Source: Tannerella sp. (GTDB lineage Bacteria > Bacteroidota > Bacteroidia > Bacteroidales > Tannerellaceae). Taken from it: 45,617 nt of DNA. Below the pieces are notes generated by a model. It saw only the letters and a program-made list of their open reading frames with translations, had not been told where the DNA came from and ran no database searches. The stretch is from assembly GCA_031285685.1 (NCBI GenBank), contig JAITVS010000410.1, positions 1-45,617 of the forward strand, given 5' to 3'. The stretch's first letter is position 1. The number at the start of each line of letters is the position of its first letter. Below, piece after piece: positions 9,030 to 17,770 of the stretch. The translations under genes and the position numbers were made by a program.

Positions 9030-9893
9030 TTATTTCCCTATTTTGTCATGACCTATATATATCTGCTTAAATGCGTCTATCATGGCTGGTATTGGGATAC
9101 TGCCGTGATTTTCATCTGGGAATATTTTTGAATAATACTTCAAACCATTCTCTTCGCCTACTGGAAGTGTTTCGTTTAGAAAGTTATTCATCACATCCAG
9201 GTGTATGTATTTATTATCCGGACGTGCCATTCCGGCAACTCCGATATATAGTGTTTTATCTGAAAATTGCTTTGTTTTTACAATGTCTATAGCTTCTTTC
9301 GCCAACCTTGCATTATCCCACCACAGGCTGGGGTCAACAGCAATATAGGTATCAAAGGTTTCTGTCTGCTTCAAAAATATATTCAACACAAACAACCCTC
9401 CGTAGGAGTGACCGAACAGAATATTTTTTCCGCTCGTAAGAAAAGCCGAATCAATAATATGACGTAATTCTTTCGTCAGAAAATCAGCAAAAACGTCACT
9501 TTCACCTCCCATTTCCTTATCCCCTTCCTGAACAGTACCATCACGGCGATAAGCAGACATTGTCGGTGTTAAATCACGCGTTCTATCAGTACTGACAATG
9601 CCAACAATAACACATTCGGGCATCCGGGACATTCTACCTTTAGTAAATGATTGATGTATTGCCGTCAGACTGTGAAAAAAGGATTCTCCGTCAATCAGGT
9701 ATATGACCGGATATTTTTGAGAGACATCACCATTTTCATTGTATGATACAGGAAGATAGACCTGATATTCCCTCTCTTCCTGAAGATAGCCGGAATACAT
9801 CTTATATTTTTTACCGATACAAATATCTTCCTGAGAAAAAGAGTCGCCTAACGTTAAAACAAATAGTAATACGATTAAACAGTATATTTTCAT
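9030..9893 (-). CDS. Periplasmic IroE/Fes-type serine esterase, probable siderophore hydrolase
   Basis: This protein of about 287 residues is an alpha/beta hydrolase of the putative esterase (esterase D / IroE / Fes) family. The ATG at 9893 was chosen because it gives a clean signal peptide ending GDSFSQ; an upstream ATG at 9920 would add nine residues. The nucleophile elbow GHSYGG places the catalytic Ser near residue 163. The family motif DPSLWWDN follows near 188, and the catalytic His lies in ENHGS near 263. IroE and Fes members hydrolyse the trilactone of enterobactin or salmochelins. The gene is the last intact one in a unit with a TonB receptor, a DUF4374 lipoprotein and a ferric-reductase-like protein, so a siderophore substrate is the best inference. 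A feruloyl or acetyl esterase role is the alternative. Confidence 0.75.
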   Translation of the reverse strand: MKIYCLIVLLFVLTLGDSFSQEDICIGKKYKMYSGYLQEEREYQVYLPVSYNENGDVSQKYPVIYLIDGESFFHSLTAIHQSFTKGRMSRMPECVIVGIVSTDRTRDLTPTMSAYRRDGTVQEGDKEMGGESDVFADFLTKELRHIIDSAFLTSGKNILFGHSYGGLFVLNIFLKQTETFDTYIAVDPSLWWDNARLAKEAIDIVKTKQFSDKTLYIGVAGMARPDNKYIHLDVMNNFLNETLPVGEENGLKYYSKIFPDENHGSIPIPAMIDAFKQIYIGHDKIGK

Positions 9894-10004
9894 ATGTACA
9901 TTGTTTATTTCTAATATCATTGCAAAAAAATCACCCCATCTTAAACCATAAAACGAGGTAATCTGTTTAACATAACGAGAATATAAAACATAGATCTAAA
10001 TCAG

Positions 10005-11120
10005 CTATACAGATGTTTTATTTTTTCTTGCTGCATCTTTCCTTGCTTTTCTTAACCGGAGAAATAAATACGAACCGAATATCAGAACCAGAGAAAACAT
10101 GTGAATATATCGTTTTGCCTGAGCGCTGACTTCAATATCCGCAAAACCTTTGCTTGGCATACGTCCGCCACTTGTTGCCGGTCCGGCTGTTTGCTGAGTT
10201 TGCCCTTGTCTGCCTCTTTCCGAATTTACGGCTTCACCTTGCCCTTTTCTTGCAGACTCAGTATGCTCTCTCTGTCCTTCACTTTCGGATTTCGCGGATT
10301 TATGTTCTTGTTCCCTTTGTAAGCCTGCCACGGGCATAGCCGATTCGCCATGCCCACCATGTGCATGTTCTCCAGTTGTTGCTGTTGCTTCAACCGCCGG
10401 CGTTTGTTTTGACGCACCTCCTCCTCTTGGATTAAGCATTCCTCCTATGGCTATACACATAGCATGGATAAACAATGTCGCATACAGAACGTACGACCAT
10501 CTCTGCAATTTCTTCCATTTCACACCACCCATACGTTTACGTACTGCACCGAACGATGTGACCCAAAGAGGGATGAATATTAGCAACATCAAAATACCCA
10601 AAATATAACTAAAGCTACTTATTCCCGCGCCCGCTTCACTCACAACTTTGGTGTTGGCTAAATATTCTTCATTGTCGGTAAAAAATTTTAACGCACCCGG
10701 CAGATTATTGAAAACACGGATTAAGGAATGTGTGAGAACCGGAAAACCGCAAATGATAGACAGCTCTTTCCGTATGGACATTAGTTTGCCGACACTCGGA
10801 ATTTTGGGATTAAGCGCTCCCATATACATAATAATGATCAACAAAGGATGCCCGAATGTCCCCATATGTATATAATCTCTCATAATCTCCCCAAGAAACG
10901 GCACCCTGTTAAAGCCCGCCATTTCAATTCCACACATCCGGGCAACGAATGGAATAGCGACCAGCGCAAACGGTATTGCCAAAACTATGTAATATATTGT
11001 CGAATGCTTTTTTATCGATTTTGCCAATAAAATACACAAAAAAGTAAGAACTGCCACAGACGTGAGTAATGGTGCACATGTTCTCAGAAAATCCAATAAA
11101 TCAATTAATAATTTAACCAT
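10005..11120 (-). CDS. Ferric-reductase-like transmembrane protein with His-rich loop (XusC-like position)
   Basis: This is a 371-residue inner-membrane protein. About six hydrophobic segments (near 15-33, 42-60, 90-102, 120-135, 168-190, 208-228) are followed by a hydrophilic stretch of about 100 residues (232-335) and a last helix (338-356). Membrane histidines near 91, 131, 219 and 340 are candidate haem ligands, as in ferric-reductase/YedZ-type cytochrome b domains. The hydrophilic stretch is low-complexity (A, G, E, Q, S) and contains HAHGGHGE, a possible metal site. In the described Bacteroides thetaiotaomicron xusABC locus the third gene is a predicted inner-membrane reductase, so this protein may release iron from the imported chelate. 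It follows the DUF4374 gene after a hairpin. Confidence 0.6.
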   Translation of the reverse strand: MVKLLIDLLDFLRTCAPLLTSVAVLTFLCILLAKSIKKHSTIYYIVLAIPFALVAIPFVARMCGIEMAGFNRVPFLGEIMRDYIHMGTFGHPLLIIIMYMGALNPKIPSVGKLMSIRKELSIICGFPVLTHSLIRVFNNLPGALKFFTDNEEYLANTKVVSEAGAGISSFSYILGILMLLIFIPLWVTSFGAVRKRMGGVKWKKLQRWSYVLYATLFIHAMCIAIGGMLNPRGGGASKQTPAVEATATTGEHAHGGHGESAMPVAGLQREQEHKSAKSESEGQREHTESARKGQGEAVNSERGRQGQTQQTAGPATSGGRMPSKGFADIEVSAQAKRYIHMFSLVLIFGSYLFLRLRKARKDAARKNKTSV

Positions 11121-11139
11121 TTGTTTGTTTTATAGAATT

Positions 11140-11178
11140 AAAAATTTCCTCCTGCCTCCGCTTTCGCGGAAACAGGAG
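11140..11178 (-). terminator. Hairpin between the DUF4374 and ferric-reductase-like genes
   Basis: On the minus strand CTCCTG pairs with CAGGAG and TCCGC with GCGGA around a GAAA loop, followed within a few bases by a run of five T. It may attenuate or end transcription behind the DUF4374 gene, so the downstream genes would be expressed less. Confidence 0.5.
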
Positions 11179-11239
11179 AATTACAATCAGGACATGATTT
11201 CCGTCCTTTGTGTATAAGAAATCTGTCTGAGCATCAGAA

Positions 11240-12628
11240 TCAATCCCTCGAATAAGTTAACTTACCAACTCCGCTAACTGCGTCCGCCGTAACAGTAAGG
11301 CCTTTCGTAGCAACAGCTGTTTTCGGATTAATTACGTATATGGCCGGTACGTTATCATCTGTCGTTGTTACCGGCAGATAAGCAAGGCCATCTTCCGCAT
11401 ACGGAGTATTTCCGAACCCGGAAACGATATCTCCCGAAGGAATACCTGTTATATAAGTTAGTTTTTTGTCTTCTCCTTTGAAAACAGCTAGTTCTGTTGC
11501 AACAAATCCACTTTCCGTCAAAGGCCTGTCATACATTAACATCAGGAAATAATCGTCGACAATGTGCCAGCAACGCAAAAATGATCTGCCTCCCGTTTGT
11601 TCTTCAAGATTGCAATAGTAGTCTGTATCAAACGCTTCCGTTCCCGATTTGATACGAACAACACCGGCAGGCAATGTTGTCTTCTGTACATCAGCAGTCA
11701 TAGTTTTCGCATAACTTGGCGAGAATACATAAACATCACCGTTATCAGCCGCCCAGATTGTCTGGTAATACTGCGATTTCATACGTCCGCAAGCATAGCT
11801 GATTTTATCTGTTTTGATTAATTTCGGATTGTTAAAATTCTGATCATTATAAATAGCAACCCATGCTTCGTCCGGATACTGTGTCCACTGTAACTCACCC
11901 TTCACATAAGCGCTACTATTGCTGCCTCCCGACTCTTGCTTTACCAATTCCGGGTAGACAACATACTCGCCGTCATTTGCCGCTGCACCATATTGACTCA
12001 AACCCATTGGAATAGGTGCCGAATATATTTTATTACCTACCTGCAATATACCCGCCAGCGTAACATATTCTCCGTTTCCGAGATAATTCTCCGACCAAAC
12101 GACATTATTCGTGTTTGTTGTATAAGTTTCATTCGGCACGTTTAAATAAGAGAACAGAAAACCTTTAGGCTGATAACCGTTTGCATCGGCATATGTTTCA
12201 CCCAAATCGCCTGTAGAAGACGTGATGATATAATCATCATATGTACCATATGAGGTAAAACGCTTTACTTCATATGTATAATCACGCTCCTCTACTTTAC
12301 CACTGGAATTCAGTATATAAGAAGATGTCACTCCCGCATTTCCCTGGTTATAAACCAAACGATACAGGTATTTATTATCGAAATAAATCCATTGAGTTAC
12401 ACTTTCTGTTGTGAGACCATTATTTACGGTAGTAACAGATCCTTTACTCAACGATTCGGCTGTCAGCAGATAATTTGCTTCATCGCCTACCGAAGCGGCT
12501 ATAACATAGCTGGATTCAACGGTTCCGTTGCCATTATCAACAGAAGGATTATCATCACTACAAGACACAAATACACACCCTGCCAATACAACAGCAGCAA
12601 AACTTCTCATTAAAAAATTCTTTTTCAT
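11240..12628 (-). CDS. DUF4374 family surface lipoprotein, XusB-like
   Basis: This protein of about 462 residues has a lipoprotein signal. Two possible lipobox cysteines occur (VLAGC and FVSC); the second is preferred because the mature CSDDNPS has the acidic start seen in surface-exported Bacteroidota lipoproteins. The rest is rich in beta strands with repeated aromatic and Gly turns, consistent with the beta-propeller of DUF4374 proteins. XusB of Bacteroides thetaiotaomicron belongs to this family and binds ferric enterobactin/salmochelin at the surface for the receptor XusA. The gene lies 64 bases behind a TonB receptor in the same direction, which is the xusA-xusB order. The ATG at 12628 is preferred over a TTG nine bases upstream. 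Confidence 0.75.
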   Translation of the reverse strand: MKKNFLMRSFAAVVLAGCVFVSCSDDNPSVDNGNGTVESSYVIAASVGDEANYLLTAESLSKGSVTTVNNGLTTESVTQWIYFDNKYLYRLVYNQGNAGVTSSYILNSSGKVEERDYTYEVKRFTSYGTYDDYIITSSTGDLGETYADANGYQPKGFLFSYLNVPNETYTTNTNNVVWSENYLGNGEYVTLAGILQVGNKIYSAPIPMGLSQYGAAANDGEYVVYPELVKQESGGSNSSAYVKGELQWTQYPDEAWVAIYNDQNFNNPKLIKTDKISYACGRMKSQYYQTIWAADNGDVYVFSPSYAKTMTADVQKTTLPAGVVRIKSGTEAFDTDYYCNLEEQTGGRSFLRCWHIVDDYFLMLMYDRPLTESGFVATELAVFKGEDKKLTYITGIPSGDIVSGFGNTPYAEDGLAYLPVTTTDDNVPAIYVINPKTAVATKGLTVTADAVSGVGKLTYSRD

Positions 12629-12692
12629 ATTGTCCAATATTTAATTAATTTGAATTTATTATATCTAAAAATATAGTCGATTCACTTATTTC

Positions 12693-15065
12693 TTAACTTC
12701 CCAGATAAACCCTCACCTTGCCGTAGAATGCCCTGCCGGCTTTTTGCAGGCTGAAATTATCATATAATTTTTCGTTCGTAAAGTTCCGGCATTCGAATGA
12801 TAAGTTATAACGTCCGTTTTTTATGCTGTATGAAAGCATCAGATTGTGCGAAAATTGTGTCGGTACGATAAATTCGGTCTCACTACCGACCGCTTCGGAA
12901 TAAAGCGGAAAGCGATGCATATACAAATTGTCGTAGGACACAGTCAAAATATTTCCTGTCATTCCCAAATTATGCCAATAGAAAGTCACATCCGAGTTTG
13001 AAAACCGGTAAGGCATATTGGGCATACGCGCACCGTAAGTAAGGCTGGCCTGGTTTGTGCCGTTGACAGTCTTTACATTGTCGCGCACGTTCATTTCCGT
13101 ATAGTTCCCGCCTACACTTACCCACTTTGCAAAACCATAACGGACAGAAAGATTAAATCCTTTCGTTTCCACACGACCATGATTTGAATAAGCCGCTCCA
13201 TACTTACCCCCACTCAAACTCGTGATTTTACGCTGGATATAATCCTTTGCATTACGATAAACCAATCCTCCTTCCACATATATAAAATGCTTTCCAAAGA
13301 GCTCATTATAACTTATATTGAAGTTTAGATTGTCGCTATTTTCCGGCTTTATGGATAAATCTCCGGTTTCAAGGTCTTCGTCGCCAAACATTTCATCATT
13401 AGTCGGCAAACGATAAGCCTTTTCATAAGATAATTTTGTTTGCAGACTTTTAATGATAAAAAAAGAACCTGCGGCCCCATACCCCATTGCATTGATAGTA
13501 TTGGTAGTACGGACATAGTCATCCTGAGCGGAACTTGTAGCAATCGGACCTGCAACATACTGGTCATAATATTTCCCGAACACGGATGCAGTCCAATGTT
13601 CCGAAGGCATCAACCGGTAAGATAACCCGCTGATATTTTTACGGGTTTCCTTCGGAATCGCATCCGATCCGGAATTTTTATTCAAAACAGACTTGTTCGA
13701 ACGTTCAAAATTATTCAACACATGATTAAACGTAAAAACATGTGCTTTGCTAAGGCGGTAATTTACGGTAAAAGTCCCATTCCAATTCTCATTATCCGAA
13801 CGGGTATGCTGGTTTGATTGTTCACCGGGAGAATTCATCAGTCGTTTTTCGCCATACCAGTTATATTCATAGGAAGAAGTATCCACATTGTGCGTTATAT
13901 TATCATTGTAGTTAGCAGTCAAAACAACATCCAGTCCTTTAATTATCAAATCCCTCTTTCGATATTCCACTGACGGCATAACAGAATAACCCTCACGAAA
14001 TTTCCCACCGAAAACAACCTCCTGACGCACTCCGGTTTGTATTTCTTTATACATACGTGAATAAGTGAACCCAAACAACAGACGGTCTGCCCAAACTTTG
14101 TCCACAATCCCGATTTTACCGGAAACAGCTTCATTATGATAATTATCATGAAACCGCTTTACACGCTCAATCTTTTTCTTGTTAATCGCCCCCGTTTCAA
14201 AATCTTTTACCGAAGTATTTACATAATAATCGTTATCCGAGTAATTTTGAAAAGCATTGACTTCGTAAGTAAGACCGCTTTTGAATGTCTGTCCGAAATT
14301 AACATAGGACTTATGTGTATTGAACGATCCATAGGAATAGGATGCGTCCAGAAACCACTTGTTCTGATTCTTTTTGGTAATAATATTGATTACTCCCCCG
14401 ATTGCGTCTGTTCCAAAGCCGACAGGAACAACTCCTTTATACACTTCGATACGTTCTGCATAATTAATGGGGATATTATTCAGTCCGAATGAACTCCCCA
14501 CTCCTTCCTGCGGTACGCCGTCAATAAATATTTTAATATGCTTACCGCTGAATCCGTCCATCATCAACTGCATGTCAGACCCTACACCACCCGACTCGCG
14601 CAGTTTCATGCCCGGAGCCTGCGCCAATGCTTCACTCAGGCTTTGTGTGGAATTCTGCAAAGATTTAGCATCAATTGCCACCACATTGAAAGCCGAACGT
14701 TTCAAGCGACTTAACCCATTAGATATAACCACTACCTCTTCTAACTGTTCCTCTTTTGAAGCAATAACAATATCATGATGTTGATTTTTCCCAGTTATCA
14801 GTTTTATCTTTTTCTCAAAAGTTTCATATCCGATTGTCGATACAACTAATGTATACTCTCCAGCAGGCGCTTCAAGTGTATATTGTCCGTTGGCATCCGT
14901 CGAAGTACCGTAAGTTGTTCTTTTAAAGTAAACCGATGCAAAATCTATAATTTCATCTTCCGTAGACGTTATTTTTCCTGATATACTCCCTCTCTCCTGT
15001 GAATATGCGGATAAAGCGCATACCAATAAAAGAAATATCAGGGCTTTTCCTCTCAGTGTAGTCAT
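12693..15065 (-). CDS. TonB-dependent receptor, XusA-like siderophore importer
   Basis: This 790-residue outer-membrane receptor has a signal peptide ending SAYSQ, a carboxypeptidase-like beta domain (about 27-105), a TonB box region EEVVVISNG (about 110-118) and a plug. The plug ends in a Gly-rich segment, TDAIGGVINIITKK (about 220-233), and is followed by a 22-strand-type barrel. The last residues end VRVYLGS rather than in phenylalanine. It is shorter than SusC proteins and has no SusD partner; the next gene is a DUF4374 lipoprotein. This pairing matches the xenosiderophore uptake system XusAB, so the likely substrate is a ferric catecholate siderophore made by other bacteria. The substrate is inferred from context. 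Confidence 0.8.
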   Translation of the reverse strand: MTTLRGKALIFLLLVCALSAYSQERGSISGKITSTEDEIIDFASVYFKRTTYGTSTDANGQYTLEAPAGEYTLVVSTIGYETFEKKIKLITGKNQHHDIVIASKEEQLEEVVVISNGLSRLKRSAFNVVAIDAKSLQNSTQSLSEALAQAPGMKLRESGGVGSDMQLMMDGFSGKHIKIFIDGVPQEGVGSSFGLNNIPINYAERIEVYKGVVPVGFGTDAIGGVINIITKKNQNKWFLDASYSYGSFNTHKSYVNFGQTFKSGLTYEVNAFQNYSDNDYYVNTSVKDFETGAINKKKIERVKRFHDNYHNEAVSGKIGIVDKVWADRLLFGFTYSRMYKEIQTGVRQEVVFGGKFREGYSVMPSVEYRKRDLIIKGLDVVLTANYNDNITHNVDTSSYEYNWYGEKRLMNSPGEQSNQHTRSDNENWNGTFTVNYRLSKAHVFTFNHVLNNFERSNKSVLNKNSGSDAIPKETRKNISGLSYRLMPSEHWTASVFGKYYDQYVAGPIATSSAQDDYVRTTNTINAMGYGAAGSFFIIKSLQTKLSYEKAYRLPTNDEMFGDEDLETGDLSIKPENSDNLNFNISYNELFGKHFIYVEGGLVYRNAKDYIQRKITSLSGGKYGAAYSNHGRVETKGFNLSVRYGFAKWVSVGGNYTEMNVRDNVKTVNGTNQASLTYGARMPNMPYRFSNSDVTFYWHNLGMTGNILTVSYDNLYMHRFPLYSEAVGSETEFIVPTQFSHNLMLSYSIKNGRYNLSFECRNFTNEKLYDNFSLQKAGRAFYGKVRVYLGS

Positions 15066-15186
15066 TTACTAGTCATTTAATCTGGTTTCTCAGATTGTCC
15101 CCAATCCGGCCGCAAATGTCCACATTAAAAAACCTCCAGAAAATCCCCAATTATTGGTATTTTTACTACTTTCTCCAATTATTAAT

Positions 15187-15216
15187 AGCTATAAACTCAC
15201 AAAAAACAGCTATAAA
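15187..15216. repeat. Two 9-bp direct repeats 21 bases apart upstream of the TonB receptor
   Basis: AGCTATAAA occurs at 15187-15195 and again at 15208-15216, so the repeats are exactly two helical turns apart. They lie about 120-150 bases upstream of the receptor gene, where a regulator of iron uptake could bind. No regulator is identified. Confidence 0.35.
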
Positions 15217-15262
15217 TCACCAACTATATCCCCAAAACGTGTGAGACAAAACATAACATTTC

Positions 15263-15499
15263 CTATTTAATTTTCAAAACTTTCTGAACCTGCCGGCTAT
15301 CCTGCCCTTCCAATATAACAAAATAGAAAGCCCAGCTATAGCCTTGTTCTTCAAAAAACCGCGAGACAAAAGAAGTTCACCGGATGCGCGAGTCAAGATC
15401 GGCTGCACTGTACGTGCCGTATTCGCCGACATGGACAGGGATATTATGTTTTGCAGATTTTTTTACATCAAAGTACAGATGAGTATGATTTTTTCTCAT
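15263..15499 (-). pseudogene. Decayed GH5 cellulase C-terminus
   Basis: On the minus strand the frame from an ATG at 15499 encodes a segment with IPVHVGEYGTYSAADL followed by SRIR, a TGA stop, and TSFVSRFFEEQGYSWAFY. This is the C-terminal pattern of GH5 endoglucanases, in which GE(F/Y)G carries the catalytic nucleophile Glu and SRxRW is followed by a helix and a GxSWAYW strand. The TGA sits exactly where Trp (TGG) is expected, so it looks like a nonsense change in the same frame. After SWAFY the expected barrel end is missing; the frame goes straight into FVILEGQDSRQVQK and a short basic end, which resembles a T9SS tail. The upstream catalytic half of the gene is absent. Confidence 0.7.
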
Positions 15500-15640
15500 T
15501 AATATTTAGCTTTTAATTGTTGACATTCAGCATGTACTCACTCACTGCAATGATAAAACAATATTGCGATTAGCTGCCATCCGCAAGTCCTTATCAAACA
15601 ATATCTTTTATTGATCTTATTTATTTAAAGCTGGATAAGT

Positions 15641-15648
15641 TATCTTTG
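15641..15648 (+). promoter_or_regulatory. -7 element of the nhaC promoter
   Basis: TATCTTTG matches TAnnTTTG perfectly. It lies 44 bases before the ATG at 15693. No clear -33 TTTG is present at 18-21 bases. Confidence 0.5.
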
Positions 15649-15692
15649 TCGTCCGAAATCAAAACATGTGCAATCATCAACTCCGGAACATC

Positions 15693-17018
15693 ATGAGTTA
15701 TTATAATGACACAAATCCACGCCCTTCAGGCAAAGCGTTACTTCCTTTGGGTGTTTTCTTTTTACTTTATATTATCACGTTTATTTTTACCCGTGACTTA
15801 AGTGATATGCCCGTTTCCGTAGCTTTTTTAACGGCTTCAGTTACTGCTATCGCACTTTCTAAGGGAAGAAGTATCATGCAGCGTATAGAAATTTTCTGTC
15901 GCGGCTCAGCCAACAGTACAATCATGCTTATGGTTGTCATTTTTATACTTGCCGGCGCTTTCTCTGGTACGGCGCGTGCAATGGGGGCCGTAGATGCTAC
16001 GGTAAACATGATCCTTTACCTTCTGCCTGAAAATATAATCATGGCCAGCATATTCTTAGCTGCATGTTTTATTTCCATTTCAATGGGAACATCCTGTGGT
16101 ACGATCGCAGCGCTCACCCCTATTGCTGTCGGGATCTCCACACAAACAGGTCTTAGTCTGCCGATGCTGGTTGGGGTCGTAATAGGCGGCTCCATGTTCG
16201 GAGATAATTTATCGTTCATTTCCGATACGACAATTGTTGCTACACGCACCCAGCAGGTCGAAATGAAAGATAAATTCAAGGCAAACTTCAGACTTGTCAT
16301 GCCGGTTGCCGTCCTTGTTCTGATAATTTATGTCATTCTGGGATTTATGGATTCGTATCAGATGATGATGGAAGCAGAAAGTATCGAATGGCTAAAGGTA
16401 ATTCCTTATCTCGTCGTTTTGATTACGGCGCTATGCGGGGTTAATGTTATAACGGTTTTAAGTACAGGCATTGTTTTATCCGGCATTATCGGGTTAATAA
16501 CCCATGGTTTCTCCGTTTGGGAATGGTGTTCTGCGGTAAGCAACGGCATTGTAATTGATATGGGCGAACTGATCATTGTTTCATTAATGGCCGGCGGTAT
16601 GTTTGAAATCATACGTTTTAACGGCGGAATAAGCTGGCTGATCCTCCATTTAACAAATAATATTCACTCTCCGAAACAGGCGGAAGGCGCGATTGCCGGC
16701 CTGGTTGCTTTTACCGATCTCTGCACGGCAAACAATACAATTGCACTGATCATCACCGGTCCTCTGGCAAAACAAATCGGAGAAAAATTCAGCCTCAATC
16801 CGAAACGAATCGCAAGCCTGATAGATACGGTGTCCTGTTCCGTCCAAAGCCTTTTACCTTACGGGGCCCAATTGCTAATTGCCGCGGGATTGGCTCCTGT
16901 TAGTCCGGTAGAAGTAATACCTTACCTGTACTATCCTTTCCTTCTCGGAATCACCGTTATTATCTCCATTCTATTCAGAAAACAAACCAAACAGGCAACA
17001 GACAGCACAAAATTATAA
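15693..17018 (+). CDS. nhaC: NhaC family Na+/H+ antiporter
   Basis: This inner-membrane protein of about 441 residues has roughly 11-12 hydrophobic helices. The segment MGTSCGTIAALTPIAVG followed by GGSMFGDNLSFISDTTI is the hallmark of the NhaC/ArsB-like ion transporter superfamily, with the acidic residue in GDN likely to be in the transport path. It probably exchanges cytoplasmic Na+ for protons, though substrates such as amino acids are known for relatives. The ATG at 15693 was chosen over 15666 because it sits at a better distance from the -7 element. It is monocistronic and converges on a VOC gene. Confidence 0.85.
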   Translation: MSYYNDTNPRPSGKALLPLGVFFLLYIITFIFTRDLSDMPVSVAFLTASVTAIALSKGRSIMQRIEIFCRGSANSTIMLMVVIFILAGAFSGTARAMGAVDATVNMILYLLPENIIMASIFLAACFISISMGTSCGTIAALTPIAVGISTQTGLSLPMLVGVVIGGSMFGDNLSFISDTTIVATRTQQVEMKDKFKANFRLVMPVAVLVLIIYVILGFMDSYQMMMEAESIEWLKVIPYLVVLITALCGVNVITVLSTGIVLSGIIGLITHGFSVWEWCSAVSNGIVIDMGELIIVSLMAGGMFEIIRFNGGISWLILHLTNNIHSPKQAEGAIAGLVAFTDLCTANNTIALIITGPLAKQIGEKFSLNPKRIASLIDTVSCSVQSLLPYGAQLLIAAGLAPVSPVEVIPYLYYPFLLGITVIISILFRKQTKQATDSTKL

Positions 17019-17025
17019 ATGGAAA

Positions 17026-17054
17026 GGAGTTGTCAGACTAATTCCGGCAACTCC
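17026..17054 (+). terminator. Hairpin downstream of nhaC
   Basis: GGAGTTG at 17026-17032 pairs with CAACTCC at 17048-17054, 8 bases behind the nhaC stop. No T run follows, so function as a terminator is uncertain. Confidence 0.3.
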
Positions 17055-17081
17055 CATATATATGCAACCTTCCTGCATTTA

Positions 17082-17489
17082 CTATTCTTTTACCGCATCT
17101 TTATATTTATCACCCAGTTTGCGTTCCGAATAAATATAAAGTAGATTTCCTATCGGATCCTGTACGGAAAAAGCGCGATCTCCCCATTCATGATCGGTAA
17201 TTTTTTCGACAAAAGAGATTCCGGTCGGCTGAAGTTTCTTATAGCAGCTATCAACATCATCCACTTTTAAATTAAGTGATATTCCCCCCGCAAATATATC
17301 CCTTTTCATTTCATCCGTACTACCCTGAAACGACAGATAAATCGGCATGCTATCATCACTGACCAAACGAACCATTACATACCATTCGGCATCAAAAGTC
17401 AGCTTTGCATCAAAATAATGGCAATAAAAATCCACACATTCCCTTATTTTATCCGTATGGAATGTGATTGAAAGATCATTAAATTTCAT
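17082..17489 (-). CDS. VOC (glyoxalase/bleomycin resistance) family protein
   Basis: This 135-residue protein has one vicinal-oxygen-chelate fold: two beta-alpha-beta-beta-beta units, starting FNDLSITFHTDKIRECVDFYCHYFDAKL and ending AFSVQDPIGNLLYIYSE. The order and spacing match the glyoxalase/dioxygenase superfamily, whose members bind a metal and act on aldehyde adducts, or bind antibiotics. The substrate is unknown. It starts 5 bases behind the zinc ribbon gene, so the two are co-transcribed, and it sits in a cluster with a second VOC protein, an HxlR regulator and a DJ-1 protein. Confidence 0.85.
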   Translation of the reverse strand: MKFNDLSITFHTDKIRECVDFYCHYFDAKLTFDAEWYVMVRLVSDDSMPIYLSFQGSTDEMKRDIFAGGISLNLKVDDVDSCYKKLQPTGISFVEKITDHEWGDRAFSVQDPIGNLLYIYSERKLGDKYKDAVKE

Positions 17490-17494
17490 CTGCT

Positions 17495-17770
17495 TTAATT
17501 TTTATACCAACGTTTCAGCGTAGGAAAATACTGCTTCATTTGTTCACGCGCTTCTCCTTCTGTCACTTTTACTTCAGCATCTTTGTTGTAAACATCCAGA
17601 TACTTCAGATTGATCTCAATCATTTCATCCATTGTTACATCATTCGTAAAAGCACCTCCTTTATAGCAGTATGTGCAATACTCCTGATTCTGACTATTAT
17701 CGGCATTCGTTCCGAATTCTTCTGCGGCACGCATCGGCATTCCGCAACTCTGGCAAACCATTCCTTCCAT
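17495..17770 (-). CDS. Zinc ribbon domain protein
   Basis: This 91-residue protein has two CxxC pairs, CQSCGMPM near residues 6-9 and YCTYCYKGGAF near 32-35, which is the pattern of the putative zinc-ribbon family PF12674. A helical C-terminal half ends in the aromatic segment QYFPTLKRWYKN. Proteins of this family often sit beside small stress or detoxification genes in Bacteroidota; their biochemical role is not known. The VOC gene follows 5 bases later on the same strand. Confidence 0.8.
   Translation of the reverse strand: MEGMVCQSCGMPMRAAEEFGTNADNSQNQEYCTYCYKGGAFTNDVTMDEMIEINLKYLDVYNKDAEVKVTEGEAREQMKQYFPTLKRWYKN

Larger units (their letters stand above)
15066..15665. other. Intergenic region between the iron locus and nhaC
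   Basis: This 600-base gap holds a phased direct repeat at 15187-15216, a GH5 pseudogene fragment on the minus strand (15263-15499) and the -7 element of the nhaC promoter (15641-15648). The segment 15500-15640 shows nothing else I can name. Confidence 0.6.

Noticed and set aside
9894..9920. Upstream ATG for the esterase at 9920
   Set aside because: It adds nine residues before a good signal peptide; the ATG at 9893 fits better.
10236..10425. Low-complexity stretch considered as a separate gene on the plus strand
   Set aside because: It lies inside the ferric-reductase-like gene, whose frame continues through to a final membrane helix.
17026..17054. Hairpin after nhaC as a riboswitch or strong terminator
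   Set aside because: It is a simple 7-bp stem without a T run; kept only as a low-confidence terminator.
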